DNA of 64,000 nucleotides from Chinchilla lanigera (taxonomy: Eukaryota > Chordata > Mammalia > Rodentia > Chinchillidae): the NCBI RefSeq assembly GCF_000276665.1, contig NW_004955429.1, positions 2,230,728 through 2,294,727 of the forward strand. The letters are read 5' to 3'. The notes beneath the pieces are model-generated. The model was not told the DNA's origin. It ran no database searches and worked only from the letters and a program-made list of their open reading frames with translations. The position numbers were made by a program, and so were the translations under genes. Positions 35,950 to 47,929 of the stretch are shown here, one piece after another (positions within the stretch are counted from its first letter, which is position 1; every line of letters starts with the position of its first letter).

Positions 35950-36887
35950 TGTGAATGTTTCAGATACTGCACTGGAACACAGAGTTTCACAACCTGAAAC
36001 CCAGGGTATGCCCCATAAAACACACCTGCCATAGAAACATGTCATCTCTGTGTGACTGGCAAATCCAAGGCTCACCCTATTCAAACTTTTAGAAGCTCTT
36101 CAATAGGAAAATTTTTGAAAGTATTTTGGGAAGTAAAGAAGAGAAGCCAATTTAGTCACCTTGGTAATGATTCATACTCATCAAGCTAGAAGGAAGAAGA
36201 GGGATCGTGAGCTTATGAGGAGCCAATACCTTAAACCCCACCTGTTTGCCTCTGTGTTAATGAAAGGGGAGGTGTTAGTGCCTTCTGGGAGAGCAATGGG
36301 CAAGAAGAAAAAAACACTAAAACAATGAGAACCCAGACAAGCCCATGCAAGATCAGGGTTCACTGGTAGGACTCTCATTGAAGTGTCAATGGGAGAAACC
36401 CTCTTTGAAAAGGAAATCTCCAGAGTTCTAGGCCAAGCCCTCCTCAAAACTGCCTGAATTATGCCCTCATCTCCCAGCCAACACCCCAGGCCAGCCTGCA
36501 ATACTCTGACTCAACAGGGATGCTGCTGTTAGAAGATCAACTACTTTAAAAGATGGAGAAATATTGTATGTATGTAATACAGGATAGTTAACATAGTTGA
36601 TCTACTGTCTTCTATTTCTTTGCTGAAAGAAACTGTTAATGAGTCCTTGATTGATCAATATTGCATGTCTCTATTTGTTTTCATGAGAAACCACTTTGAA
36701 GAAATCAGTATGTAACACAACAAGCATTGTTAATTTCCTACCACTTTGTTTGTAACTCCGTATTGTCTGTACTGTTCTTTTACTATTTTGTAAAAGATTG
36801 TCTGTCTGTTAATGTTTTCCTCCTTTTATTTTTAAAATAAATAATAAAATATTTTGTCTTCAAACTCAAAAAAAAAAAAAAAAAAAA
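35950..36887 (+). pseudogene. Probable processed retrocopy, mRNA 3' end with poly(A)
   Basis: The right end has overlapping polyadenylation signals 'aataaataataaa' at about 36836-36848, then about 20 bases, then an A-run of about 19 (36869-36887). A cleavage site 15-30 bases after AATAAA followed by a genomic poly(A) tract is the signature of a reverse-transcribed mRNA. The preceding several hundred bases read like a 3' UTR: no open frame, and U-rich motifs near 36770-36830. I do not recognise the parent gene. The left boundary and the target duplication were not found, so the start given is arbitrary. An old L1-mobilised noncoding RNA would look the same. Confidence 0.55.
36869..36887. repeat. 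Poly(A) tract at end of retrocopy
   Basis: About 19 consecutive A, little decayed, suggesting a relatively young insertion. Confidence 0.9.
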
Positions 36888-37079
36888 GGTATGTGTGAGG
36901 GTTCCTTGTTGTATGAAGGGTAAGCTGGTGAGTTCTCAACTAGGTGGTGAAAGCCCTGGCCAAATGCTCTTCCCCAGCCCTAGCCCTATGTCCTCTTCTC
37001 TCCTTTCCTCCCTTCTCTAGCCTTTTCACTGAGCAAATAAATACTTTGTGAAAAAAATGCCATGGTCGATGTATCTTCA

Positions 37080-37290
37080 GCAACTTCTCATTGTTTAGAG
37101 TCTGCCTGTTTTTTAAGTCTCAGTAATCGCCTCAAATAGCACCTTATCTGATCCCCTTTATCCTTCAAATGGGGCAGGACTTAGATGAAAAGTACATATA
37201 ATTTAGAACTTCATTATTTATTTGTGTTAGTTTTATCTTCTTAATGTAAATACACGACACCACAAACATTTCTAGTGGTTGTCTTCCATT
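37080..37290 (+). mobile_element. L2 LINE fragment, sense
   Basis: 'ttttaagtctcagtaatcgc', 'ctcaaatagcaccttatctg' and 'tcattatttatttgtgttag' parallel the L2 3' region ('...tctcagctcaaatgtcac...tatttatttgt...'). Confidence 0.45.
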
Positions 37291-39173
37291 CTCCTCAAAG
37301 CCGAGAACAAAACAGAATACAGAAGAAATTGACTGAGTGACTTATTTATTGATATGAGTGAGAGGTACTCACAACAAGCAAAAAAGGGAGCAAAAACATT
37401 CATGAAGAAATGAGATCAATTTCACTCAATGAAGGAAGTGTTTGGTCTAGCAATAAGGACATTTAATTTATTTCAAAAATAAATAGAAATGGTAGAAAAT
37501 TAGCAGCAAAAAAAATTTTTATTTAACATACAGTTTCAATCATTGACAAGAAAGTAGAAGCCCCAAACAGAATACTATCTTTTATAGATTGGTTGAAAAG
37601 AAAGGGTGGACTAAAGCTAATAGCCAGTAGATATAAGTAAATGATTAAAAAAAATGAATTGCTATCCAAGGATTGGCATGAGATTCAGACAATAAAATGA
37701 GTGATATTTTATGTTAACATTAAGAAATTTCTACAAAACCAAATAATTGGATTGGCTATGAACAAACCAGGTAAACTATTTAAGGAGATTAATCAAGAAT
37801 ATAATATTTTTCATAGAAGACAGTATTTTTCATAGAAGACTTAGAATATATGTTTAAAATAAACAAGTTGATCTATCTTTTTTTAATGGAGGTTGCTTAG
37901 GAGTTTAATTTGCCAAAATGAATCTAGACCAAGACACATAAGTCACAGCCTTTTCCCCTTTGAATGTGGGGAGAACTCAAAAGTGAGAAATTAAATCCTG
38001 GCACTGAATGACATAAAACCAGCTACCCAACTTGCAAAGTTCTGGTAGAATAGATGATTCAAGAAATCATCTTCAGCTTTTGTTTCTTAAGTCTTGTGGG
38101 ATCCTAGGGATTCAGATGTTCTCAACTTTTGACATTACTACAGTATTTTTAAAATATGTGTGTGCGTTAATAAAAAAAAGAACTATGGTAAGGCCAGTGG
38201 ATCACTGTGTCTTTCATAGCCAGTATTCCCAGGTCTGGGAATCAGGGGTGGAAGTAGGAATGGTACCACTCACTAACACAAATAATGGTACCACTCATCA
38301 GGGGTGCAAGTAGGAATGGTACCACTTACCATTACTCCCAGTGATCCACTAGCAAAATTTTGGTTCCTTTTTCCAAGATCTTATGTTCTGCTGGCTTAGA
38401 AGTCTTGGTTCCAGAGCGGGGAAGGCTTGTACCATGAAGCACAACAATGATGCCATTGAACTGGAAGCTAAAACTTCCCCCTGCTTACTTTGGTCTCCTC
38501 ATGCATCTGAAGAAACAATCTAAAAAGGAAGTCACAGTTTTGTCAGGGGTGAATGATCTAGACTGTCAAGGGGAAATTGAACTATTACTCCATAATGGAA
38601 GAAAGTAAAAATATACATGGAGTGCGGGAGATGCCTTAGGGTGCCTCTTAGTATTACCTTGCCCTGTTATTAAAGTCAATGGGAAACTACAACAACCTAA
38701 TCTTTGCACAATGACAAATGGCGCAGAGTGTTCAGAAATGAAGATATGGGTCACTCCACCAGGGAAAGAAGCAAGACCTGCTGGGGTGTTTGCTGAAGGC
38801 CAAGGGAGTGCATAGTGGGTAGTGGAAGAAGGTAGTTCTAAATACCAGCTACTACCCCATGATCAGCCACAGAGAAGAGATTTGTAATTGTACAATTTCT
38901 CTCCTAATATGTTCCTAATGTAATATAATGTTGATAGACCTAATACTGGTTCATAAGGATTGTTAAACCTATGCTATAATGCTCAAGTTATGAAATGTTA
39001 AGAGTAAGCATCACTCATAGAAAACTTGGCTTCCATTCTAGGGAGGGAATCAGTGCATTTTGGTTTGTGCACAGGATAGTTGTAACATGTTAGGTATAAA
39101 TTATAAGCTTGTCTTTGTATCTGGGCTGGTTTAAAGAAATGTGTCTGGTTGTCAAGTTCACAAGGGTGGCTTG
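37291..39173. other. Unassigned sequence with local tandem duplications
   Basis: A 17-bp unit 'tatttttcatagaagac' is repeated at 37805 and 37824. A 56-bp unit beginning 'atcaggggtg' is repeated at 38241 and 38297, with the 12-mer 'aatggtaccact' occurring three times. No gene recognised. Confidence 0.45.
38241..38330. repeat. Imperfect tandem repeat, 56-bp period
   Basis: 'atcaggggtg' starts at 38241 and 38297, each followed by '(g/c)aagtaggaatggtaccact'. The second copy is partial. Confidence 0.85.
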
Positions 39174-39624
39174 TGATGGCTGATTGACTGTGTCAACTTG
39201 ATTTTAAAAAAAAAGGCTCAACTAAATTGGCTCAGCAATTCCACACACAAAGGTGGAAGACCTACCCTATGGCAGCTTGTCTCCTGGATGTTCTAAAGGG
39301 AAAATTAAGAAGGATAGATTGGCTTCTATTTCTTGGGAGGAGCTCCACTCTTCACTTACACCTTGGATGTCATCTTCTGGCTTCTTTCATATACTCTTTA
39401 ACCTTCCATCACAGACCTATTGGCTTCTGATGAAAACTTTCTTGGAACACAGTAATAAGCTCCAGACCCACAACTGAATCCCTGAGTCTCCAATGTGCAA
39501 AGAGACCCCCTACACTCTTCCACATCTGACTCTGTGAGTGGCCACTGTAAGTCAATCTTGTAGATTCTCATATATTTGTATATCTTATGTTGTATTTGTT
39601 TCTTTGCTAAACACTGACTGATAC
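39174..39624 (+). mobile_element. MLT2-like ERVL solo LTR, near full length
   Basis: It starts 'tgtgatggctgattgactgt' followed by 'gtcaacttgattt', the recognised 5' end of ERVL LTRs of the MLT2 group, and ends 'aacactgactgataca', the usual 3' end. The length of about 450 bp fits a complete LTR. No internal retroviral sequence adjoins it, so it is a solo LTR. Confidence 0.75.
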
Positions 39625-40769
39625 AGTTCTTAAATTGTAGAAAAGGGGCACACCACTCAAGAGCACATGAGGAAAGTCCAGGGTCAGTTAGGAGACAAAA
39701 AAGAGAAGAAAATAGTAGAGAACATTGCTAGTGGGCCCCCTATGAAGTAATGGGAAGGGCAAAACAAGTAAAGTTAATTTTCTCTAATGGGAATAATGTA
39801 AGCAGGCTTTAGGGTGTCAGAACCGTCCATGGTTGTCCGGCATTTGGAGAGGCAATTAGGACAGATAGATGGTGACCCGGAGTCTGACAGCCAGATAGAG
39901 AAAGTGTTTGGGGTGTGGGTTCTGAGTTGGTTAGTTTGTACTTGAGCTCATGCCTGGGAAGTAAGACTTCTTAATGAAGGGGAGCTGCTAATGAGGAGGG
40001 AGGCAGCCAAGCCAAGATGACTCAGGCATGTTACTGGGTTGTCCATAAAAAGCTGCATCCGCATCTGAATGCCAGGTGGAATGCAAAGCATCAGGTTCAC
40101 AGGCCTAGAATCATGGTTCATACAATAACATTAATAGAACACCCACTGGGGACTACAGAAAAGGCAACAAGAAAAATAATCATACCAATATTATTTCACT
40201 ATTGATATATTTGAGTACCACGTCACTATTCGAGTAGCAGAAAGCCTTTGAAATATGAAATAAAGCCCACAGCCTGTGCAATAGCATTGGTTAGCATTGT
40301 GCCCTGGGTAAAGAAACCAATTTACAAGCAAGAGGAAGCTAACAAGTGACCAAAATAGACGTTGATTTTTAAGTGAAATAAACTGTAACTACAACATTGA
40401 GCCCATAACCTTGGTAGTAAAATAAAATGAAGTGGAAGAAGCCATGCTGTAATAACAATTTAATATTCACCAGATTGTAAAGTGAACCTAGGAGGAACCA
40501 TCGCACATGCAAGAAGAAAATTACCACCCAATATAATTGGCAGTGAGACATATTCATGGTCACCAAGAGAGCTCCAAACTCTGAATGGTAATTTTCTTTA
40601 AAGTGATGGCTGGGCACTGGTGGTACTTAATCCATTTATCCATGTGCACTTGAGCAGAATGAGCAGTGCCTGATGATGAGGATGCATGACACGAGCTTTG
40701 AGCTCTCCGAATTGCAGGAGGCATGGGAATGGGGTGGCACTCACCAGTGGGTCATTGAATGATGTGTAC
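39625..40769. other. Unassigned sequence
   Basis: No supported feature. Confidence 0.4.
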
Positions 40770-40930
40770 TGAGAAGTCATTGATCTAGGTCTCAGAAGGT
40801 CCGGTTCTAACCAGAATCCTGCCTACAGGTAATCGTTTGATCTTGAAAAAGTGATGTAACCCTTTTTATCTGTTAAAATAATGAGAATGTTCCTATTCTC
40901 AGAGGGTGCACAGGATTAAAAGATGTTTAA
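40770..40930 (+). mobile_element. MIR SINE fragment, sense
   Basis: 'ggttctaaccagaatcctgc', 'cgtttgatcttgaaaaagtg', 'atgtaaccctttttatctgt' and 'taaaataatgagaatgttcc' follow the MIR core to 3' order. Confidence 0.6.
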
Positions 40931-41934
40931 ACTTTCTTCCAAATCAAGAATCATATTTTTGTATGACAATCATGACCAGGTGAGTATGCTATTTCTTACA
41001 TTATTACCCCTTTTTTGATGTTCATTGTCCAGGAATGGTCCCAAATCATTTTATTGTACCTTAGGACTATTTGAACATCATAAGCAACTCTTCAGTGATG
41101 TCCTTGCCACCTGGAAAGGTATATAAGTTCAGTTATCAACAGAAAGAAAACTGTATTGTTGGGCCATCAGGATACATATGGCTTTCAAAGCACGATGCAA
41201 TGTTATTTTCTTTGTTCTCATTAAATCTTCCATTAATCCTTTCAGAACCAATGTGGTGTGAACATCCAGAAGTCCCTCATCTCTCTCACCATGGTCACTA
41301 ACATTGATCTCAGCATTTCATCTTCTCCCACATTCCTGCCTCCAGGTTAGAAGGGCTATATATCAGATGTTGTACAGCGTCTGTTTGTTCATCATCGAAG
41401 AATTTGGGTTCCTCAGCATTCCACCCTACTAAAGACCCTCATGCTGGATGAGATTGGAGGGAAGGATGAAAACAGAAGGGACTGGGCAAGGGGACAAAGG
41501 GCCACCCCTAGGGCAGCAAAGCAACTTTATGGAAAAATTATGTTGCTGGTTTTTACAACATTTGGATTTTCACAACTCAGACATTCAGTAAACTAATATG
41601 ATGGGTTCAGCCACATAAAAACAAAATGTTTCCTGGTCTAGTAAGTGAAACACTTGGTCACAGTTTTAGTTTTCTCCAAAAGAATCGTCACAACTCAGGA
41701 TATCACTGTTAGAGTTGAGAAAATCTGCTAATCCTTCCTCTTATTATATGTGAGAGTAGTCTTTCTTTCCCTTTTGAGGTCTATATTAGCATTACTCATT
41801 TTAGGATGGTAATTCTTCAAAGGTAGGGTTATCTTGAGAAGTTTAGAAGGTTAACTAAGTGACTCAGCAGGGGTCAGGGTCCTTACTCTGTAAGTATCTT
41901 AAGCCTGAGCAAGAAGAAGGCATGGAGGTGGTGT
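40931..41934. other. Unassigned sequence
   Basis: No supported feature. Confidence 0.4.
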
Positions 41935-42145
41935 GGGTGGTAGCCTGCTTACAATACAAGGGAGAGAAAGAGGCTTGCTTCCTTCCCTCTTTTGCTTCAT
42001 TGCCTTGTGCCATGCCATCCTACATTGGAGCCAGCTGACTGCACACTGAAAACTCTACAAACTGTGAGCTAAATGAAACTTTCCTTCCTTAATTTTGTGT
42101 ATTGAGTATTTTGTCTCAGTAACAAGAGAAAACTAATTAAGACAG
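41935..42145 (+). mobile_element. ERVL-MaLR LTR 3' part, sense
   Basis: 'ctacaaactgtgagctaaat', 'gaaactttccttccttaatt' and 'gagtattttgtctcagtaac', ending 'aaaactaattaagacag', are the 3' end of the MaLR LTR family. The 5' part is missing or too diverged. Confidence 0.7.
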
Positions 42146-42689
42146 GTAGCAAATGAATTACCATTCTTCTTTAGCTTAAAATTCTGTTTCCATTTGAAGT
42201 GTTCAGTACAGTACTCTGTACCCTTTGCATCTTTGGCACATACCAATATTACTGGAGAACTCTGTAGAGTCCTAAGCACTCTTGTCTTCACTTTGGTTTC
42301 CCACAGATAGAGCCCATTTCTCTGCATACTCATTGCCACTGCCTTAGAGATATCTGGAATAATACCCGCATTTGGAATGATTAGAAACCTCCTGGCTGAT
42401 CTACATGTCCAAATCTTCCCATATAGTTCTCATTCCAACAGTGTTGTAGTTGAATGAACCCTTTCCTTCTGACAAAATCAGCTCAGTTATTTTGAATATA
42501 GCAAGGTATTCATACACAAGGGTTCTTCATGTATGGATTCAAATAAATGAAGATCAAATTATTTTTGAAAATATATGACTTTTTTAGGTAATTCCTCAAG
42601 TTCCTCCCATTCCTCTAAGGTGAATACTACAATGATGGCAGCCCTCTTCTGCTATAGCAAGAGTAGTCCAAACCAGAGGGAACACAATT
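42146..42689. other. Unassigned sequence
   Basis: No supported feature. Confidence 0.4.
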
Positions 42690-43447
42690 AAAAGCCTTCT
42701 GACACATGACAAGATGCACACCCTAATTGTTAGGGAACATCACAGTGTTATACTCCTACACATCTATTAGGACAGCCACTAGACAGACAAAATGCAGGAA
42801 GAAAATAAATCATTGGTGAGGATATGGAGAAGTTGAAGCCTTCTGCATCACTGGTGGGAATATAAAATGGTACAGCTATTACAGAAGACAATATGGTGGT
42901 TCTTCAAAAACTTACATAGAGAATTACCATATAATCCAGCAACTCCACTTCTAGGTATATACCCAAAAAAATCAAAAGCAGATATTTTCATTCTCGTGGC
43001 AAATTATTCCCAATACTCAAATGTTTTCAAAAATCCAAAGGAGGAAACAGCTTGAATGTCCATCAACAGCTGAATGGTTACACAGTATAATCTATTCATA
43101 CAATGGAATATTATCCAACTTGAAAAGGAAGGAAATTCTGATATATGCTGCAACATAGATGAACCTTGAGGACATTATGCTAAGTGAAATGACAAATACT
43201 GAGAAATTCCACTTACAGGTATAAAGTATAGTCAGATTCCTAGAGACAGAGAGTGGGAATGCAGGGATAGTGAAGGGAAGTTGTTGTTTAATGGGGACAG
43301 AATTTGAGTTTGGGAAGTTGAAAAAGCTCTAGAAATAGTGGCAGTGATGACTGCGCAACAGTAGGAGTGCAGTTAATGCAACCAAATTGTACTCTTAAAA
43401 TGGCAAATTTTATGTTATGTCTACTTTACCACTATAAAAAGCACTCT
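42690..43447 (+). mobile_element. L1M (L1MB-like) ORF2 end and 3' UTR, sense
   Basis: ORF2 end landmarks: 'ctggtgggaatataaaatgg', 'acttctaggtatatacccaa', 'tacaatggaatattatccaa' and 'gacattatgctaagtgaaat'. The 3' UTR follows with 'gggaagttgttgtttaatgg', 'gatgactgcgcaacagtagg' and 'aaattttatgttatgtctac'. The reading frame at 42867-43055 retains IWWFFKNL and PLLGIYPKK, typical of the ORF2 C-terminal part, but it is short and broken. Confidence 0.92.
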
Positions 43448-45404
43448 TAATCTCATTTTCTGGGAAGAAACCTGACAGATAGCAATGAGAAAATGCATCC
43501 TGGTATAACAGCTGGGATTCTCTATCCGGTGGTATTTATTGACCAGACTTGTGCGTGTCTCCTCTTTTTGGCAGCAGAGACCAGCATGGTGATGGCCAGG
43601 CTGTGGAGAATAGAAATAGCACCTCCACTTTTAGCAATGTTTTTCAGAAGCTGGAAACGCTGACACTTTTATGCAAAAAACAGCACTTTCTTCTTCTTGT
43701 GTCCTCTCAAAAGAGCTGGCTTTATAAGGAATACTTCTTCATCTCCAACCTCACCAAAAAGGAAAAGAAAGATTGCTTCCTGATTTGTATACCCCAGCTG
43801 AGGAATGCAATAAAAATGAAATACATGCATTCAAACTACCCCTCTTTGTTTATACCATGAGCTTCCTATCACCTCTCTGGAGTCTCTGAACATGTGGGAA
43901 TCTTTATTTTTCAAAACATATTTTAACCAAAAATTTTAGCCACGAAGGGAAAAACTCAGTAGTTTTGGCACAGCCTGATGTACTTACGTGTCCATAGCTT
44001 TAGTGAGCTTAGTTTATTGGATAGCTAGGTCCTCCCACAGAATTGATGGGTAAGTAGAGTGACCTGGATAGCAACCTGGCTTTACTTTTTAGGCACGATG
44101 CCATCCTTCTGCAGCAAATGACATGTGATTCTTTGATGTCCTAGAATTACACCCTATTCATTACAGAAAGTATGCATATGTCAGATGTTTTGTCTATGTA
44201 CTCAATGAATGACCTATCTACTCAAAGATAAGTGGTAGAGTCACTGGGGAAATGATTATGTTGAGTGGGCTCTGCTGTCATTGAGAAGACAAAGCTTTGT
44301 ATGTTTAAATATATGTTTTATGAGAGCAAGCACCCCAGCTCTGCATGGGTGTGCGTTTTCCAGATCACCAGCACCTGATTTGAAAGAGTAACTCAAAACT
44401 TAGGGATGCTCTATGACCTTCATGACCTCATGCACTTTTTTCTTATTGAGCTGGGTGTCTTCTAAATAAGTATTTAAAAGTTTATTTTATAACAGGGTTG
44501 CTGTAAGGATAAATATAACCCAGGATGAACTTATTCCATTGATTATTTTTCTTTTTCTTTTAAAAACAATTAAAATTAAAATATTTCCCTAAATTTCTGT
44601 AAGTATGTGGTCCTAGGCAATGTGTCCAGAGGAAGAGTGTGTCTTGAACCTTTGTTGGATGACAGTGGCAGTGGATGCAGCAGAAGAAAACAGTCACTCT
44701 CTCCCTCCTTTGTCCTACTGGTGAAGGGATGGTTCTTCTTAACTACAAATACAAGGTGTTAGGCTTTTGGTGCAGAAGAAGGAGCAAACAAAGCAAAGGA
44801 GAGAAAGCCTTTACTCTGGACATGGAGAGGAAAGAACTGCATGCAGTGCAGGGCTCCTCCGAGGTAGACAAAGGATGGTGGGGGTTTTTGAAGACTTTGA
44901 CTAGAGGAAGAACTTCAGGGGTGGGCTCAGCAATGCATGAAGAGTGAATGGGGCTTTCTTCACTCCTGTGGGAAGAGTAAGGGGAAGTTGTATTCAAGGG
45001 GGAAGTGGTCATTTGGAAGATAGGCTGCTGTTTTGGGGATTCAGCTATGTTAGACCACCACCATAATGATTCAGCAATTTATACCCAGGCAGGAACCTGT
45101 CACAAAGCAAGCATCAAGCTTGGTCAGCTGAAACCATTTGAAGCCACAATAGACCCCTCCAATTACTTCCATGTACTCTTCACAGGTAATAACCAACACT
45201 GGAGGAGTGAACCTTCTCCAAGATCACCCACTAGTGAGGAGAAAAATTAGGACTAGAATCTGTAAGTTAGTACTTTCCACCTACTCGTACTATGCTCACT
45301 TTTTAAAACTATGTCTTTCCTCTCCAAAATACTGTAACAACCAAATTTTTCACCTTTTCAAAATAAACCTGCTATGTTCTGATTTCTAAAATTCATATTG
45401 TGGA
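43448..45404. other. Unassigned sequence, about 2 kb
   Basis: No gene recognised. A 103-codon open frame at 43549-43860 has no familiar domain and is not supported as coding. Confidence 0.4.
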
Positions 45405-45765
45405 ACTAAACCCCAAGGTAACGGTGCTAACAGGTAGAGTCTTGGGGAGGTGATAATGTTAAGTGGATTCTACTCTCTTGTATGGTACTAATACCTCGTT
45501 TGTTAAAAAGGTTTCATACAGCTGCCCAGCCTGTTCACCTTGTTAGCTCTTCTTTTCATCCAGCCATGTCAGGACACAGCCTTGTCTGAGGACACAGGGA
45601 CAAGTCACCATTTTAGAAGCAAAGCACAGCCCTCACCAGACACTGAATCTGCTGGTGTTTTGGCTCTGAACTTCCCAGACTCCAGAACTATGAATAGATT
45701 TCTACTGTTTTTCAATTATGCTAATCTGGGAGTATTTTGTAATTAGTAGCACAGGCAAACTACAG
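45405..45765 (+). mobile_element. MLT1/MST-type MaLR LTR, sense
   Basis: 'aaccccaaggtaacggtgct', 'gccatgtcaggacacagcct', 'cagccctcaccagacactga', 'atctgctggtgttttggctc', 'ctccagaactatgaatagat' and 'ttctactgttt' give the MLT1 order to its 3' end. Confidence 0.85.
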
Positions 45766-46347
45766 TGAAACCTTGGTATTCATCCTTAGTGAGTTCTGGG
45801 AGGCGTGAGGAATAGCAAACTGTCTTGGCTGGAAAGAGGAGGGAGTGACAAAGCAATTGATATGCCAAACTGTTGCTCATGCCTAGAGTACAGGGACAAA
45901 ATGCATTGAGTACCAAATTCAAGGAATTTCAAAGGGACCAAATACCGAAGTATGACCTAAGAAAACACCCATGCATATACAGTCAAACACCTTTGCAGCA
46001 ATTGCTCCACTCCAGGTACTGTGATGGGGAGGAGGATATAAGAACTAGTAGGCACAGATTCAGGTTTTAAACAATTCTCCACCCTCCATGTCTTTGTTCC
46101 TGTCCCCTACTTGGGTCCTTCTGAAATCTTTTGGGATGTTTCTCAAGACTCTCTGTCATTTAAATCTTAAATGCTCTTTCAAAATACATTCAAATTCTGT
46201 TTTCTTTATGAAGTCTTTCTGGAGGCAGTCATGTTCTTTCTCTTCTGTCAACACCCGGATAATTGATGCTATTTTAGCCACTCTATTTTGTATCCTGAAA
46301 AAAAAATTACAAAAGGTTTATCTTTTCATTCATAATGCAGATTCTTT
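45766..46347. other. Mostly unassigned; possible weak L2
   Basis: A stretch at 46110-46300 has a pyrimidine-rich L2-like feel, too weak to call. Confidence 0.35.
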
Positions 46348-46480
46348 GAGATATTTAAATTTATTTTTTGGGGTGCGGGGGAGGTTTTCCAGTACCGGGA
46401 ATTGAACTCATGACCTCATGCTTGCCAGGCAGGCACTGTGCCACTGAGCTAAATCCCCAGCCCCGAGACACTTAAATTTA
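46348..46480 (-). mobile_element. ID-type SINE with target duplication
   Basis: The body (46364-46464) has 'agtaccgggaattgaactca', 'gcttgccaggcaggcactgt' and 'gagctaaatccccagcccc', antisense. The target duplication reads 'gagatatttaaattta' at 46348-46363 and 'gagacacttaaattta' at 46465-46480, 14 of 16 identical. Confidence 0.9.
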
Positions 46481-46588
46481 ATTACTGCATCAGTATACAT
46501 ACCTAGAAACAAGCCTTACATTCATCCATTTCCCGTTCATTTGCTTTTTTCTTCCAATCACATTTATTAAAGGCCTACAATATTGTAT

Positions 46589-46905
46589 TGCAATGACAAG
46601 CAGAAATACAGTGACATCAAGGATATGGAGGCAGATTTATTTACCTTGACAAGCACTGATCAGGATCGTTCACAGTATATCAGGCCCTGATCTCTGGTGG
46701 TCTAGGGCTTATATGGAATAAGCAAGCAAGAAGTACAGAGGCAAAATGGCTCATCTATTGGGGATTGGTTTATACAATGTACATCACAGTGATCAGCCAT
46801 TTCTAAGAGACAGGAGTAACCAGAACTGCAACAGGAACTATTACCTAGGCAACTAAGAAACTGAGGTATACTGGCTGGGGGTACGGGGCAGCATATTCTG
46901 TAACA
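46589..46905 (-). repeat. 3' LTR of the provirus
   Basis: About 317 bp, aligned throughout to the LTR at 49874-50211. Shared landmarks on the plus strand include 'atatcaggccctga/aaatctc', 'tctctggtggtctag' and 'ggggattggtttatacaat'. On the minus strand it begins TGTTACAG and ends CA, with an AATAAA signal near its 3' end. Several substitutions separate the two LTRs, plus a length difference of about 20 bp in the middle. Confidence 0.93.
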
Positions 46906-46921
46906 TTTCCCCCCACTTTTA
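46906..46921 (-). other. Polypurine tract of the provirus
   Basis: On the minus strand the bases just upstream of the 3' LTR are all purine ('aaaagtggggggaaa'), directly abutting its TG start. This is the priming site for plus-strand DNA synthesis in retroviruses and fixes the orientation. Confidence 0.88.
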
Positions 46922-47063
46922 GTCTCCCCAGCATATTACATGGATCTTCTGAGAAAAGGTCCAACTAGAAGCAGTTGCATATTAGGGTTGTTAGTGATCC
47001 TAGCATGGGCTCTAGCCAAGCTCCCCAAGAATGTCTTATTACAGAGTTTTTTCCAAAATTGTT

Positions 47064-47303
47064 TTAAGGAAGAGACAATTCAGGCCTGTCCATTCTGTAA
47101 CATTCCTCTGGCATAGTGAGGGAATTATTCTGATCTAAGAGAGTGTCCAATATGCCACTGACACTCATAATATCTTGGTCAAGTGTTTGACTGATTGTCC
47201 TATTCTCTTGGGGCAACCTTCCATAGAGTTTAAAGCAAAAAGGACCACAGGTAGCAGATGGCAAGGAAGCAAGGACGGGGGTAAGCAGTCTGAAAAGACA
47301 CAA
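47064..47303 (-). pseudogene. Possible env transmembrane-tail remnant
   Basis: A minus-strand frame of about 79 codons lies between integrase and the polypurine tract, where env belongs. It contains CGPFCFKLYGR followed by a short tail with NRTISQ, reminiscent of the 'FGPCxxNRL...' cytoplasmic-side motif of class I envelope TM proteins. The resemblance is partial. No fusion peptide, immunosuppressive region or surface subunit is recognisable. Confidence 0.35.
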
Positions 47304-47499
47304 AATGGAGGCATAGAATCATTCACAGGTATGGAGCAATCCTGTGAATGATGTCCTCAAGCTTTAGCCGTGTGTGGACTGGTCAATGTCCAGAGTGACC
47401 AGAGCAGGGCTTTGACTGCATTGTCTCTTCAGGATGATTTCCAGAGGAGCTGTCCAGGTCAAATTTCTAGTGGGTCTAAGGCTGGATTTCTGAAACTTG

Positions 47500-47725
47500 T
47501 AGAAGAAGTTAATATGTACCTGGGTTATATGTGTGTGTAGGAATGTCTACAGATATAGCTGGTCTTTTAACTGGTTACAAGCTATTTTTTTACACTTTTC
47601 TAGAGTTTTGTGGCCTGTATGCTGTGTGTAGTTTTTACTCAATCTAGTTTTTTAGTTACTCCTGCTACAAATGCAGGCTCATTGTCACTGCCAATGATTA
47701 AGGGTAGGCCATATCTAGGGATGAT
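47500..47725 (-). pseudogene. Retroviral integrase fragment (pol), broken
   Basis: On the minus strand, 47720-47660 encodes YGLPLIIGSDNEPAF, the integrase catalytic-core motif that contains the second acidic residue (D of 'SDN'). About 30 bases later (47631-47598) comes LHTAYRPQNS, matching the conserved 'LH.AYRPQSSG' of class I elements, followed by a stop where the family continues with a glutamate-containing motif. A frame shift or deletion separates the two motifs slightly. Integrase inserts viral DNA into the host chromosome; this copy is inactive. Confidence 0.88.
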
Positions 47726-47929
47726 TTTTTTTTTACAGAAAGACCCTACTGATTTTTATTGTCTCTCAGTATAGGTAGGGAATGGGAGGTCAGGGCCAGT
47801 GACACAGATGCTGAAGCCTGAGCTGGCTGCAGTGGTATGTGTGCCAGCATAGCTGCTTGAGATTGCAGAACATACGGTGAGGGCAGGTCTGGGGGCTGAG
47901 GTTGATATTTCAGTCAATTGGAACCCCAC

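Noticed and set aside
33022..36897. 'tatgtgtgag' at 33022 and 36890 as the target duplication of the retrocopy
   Set aside because: The copies are 3.9 kb apart with hAT and MER5A relics between them, so a chance 10-mer match is more likely.
43549..43860. 103-codon open frame between an L1M and an MLT1 LTR
   Set aside because: No familiar domain and no sign of exon boundaries.
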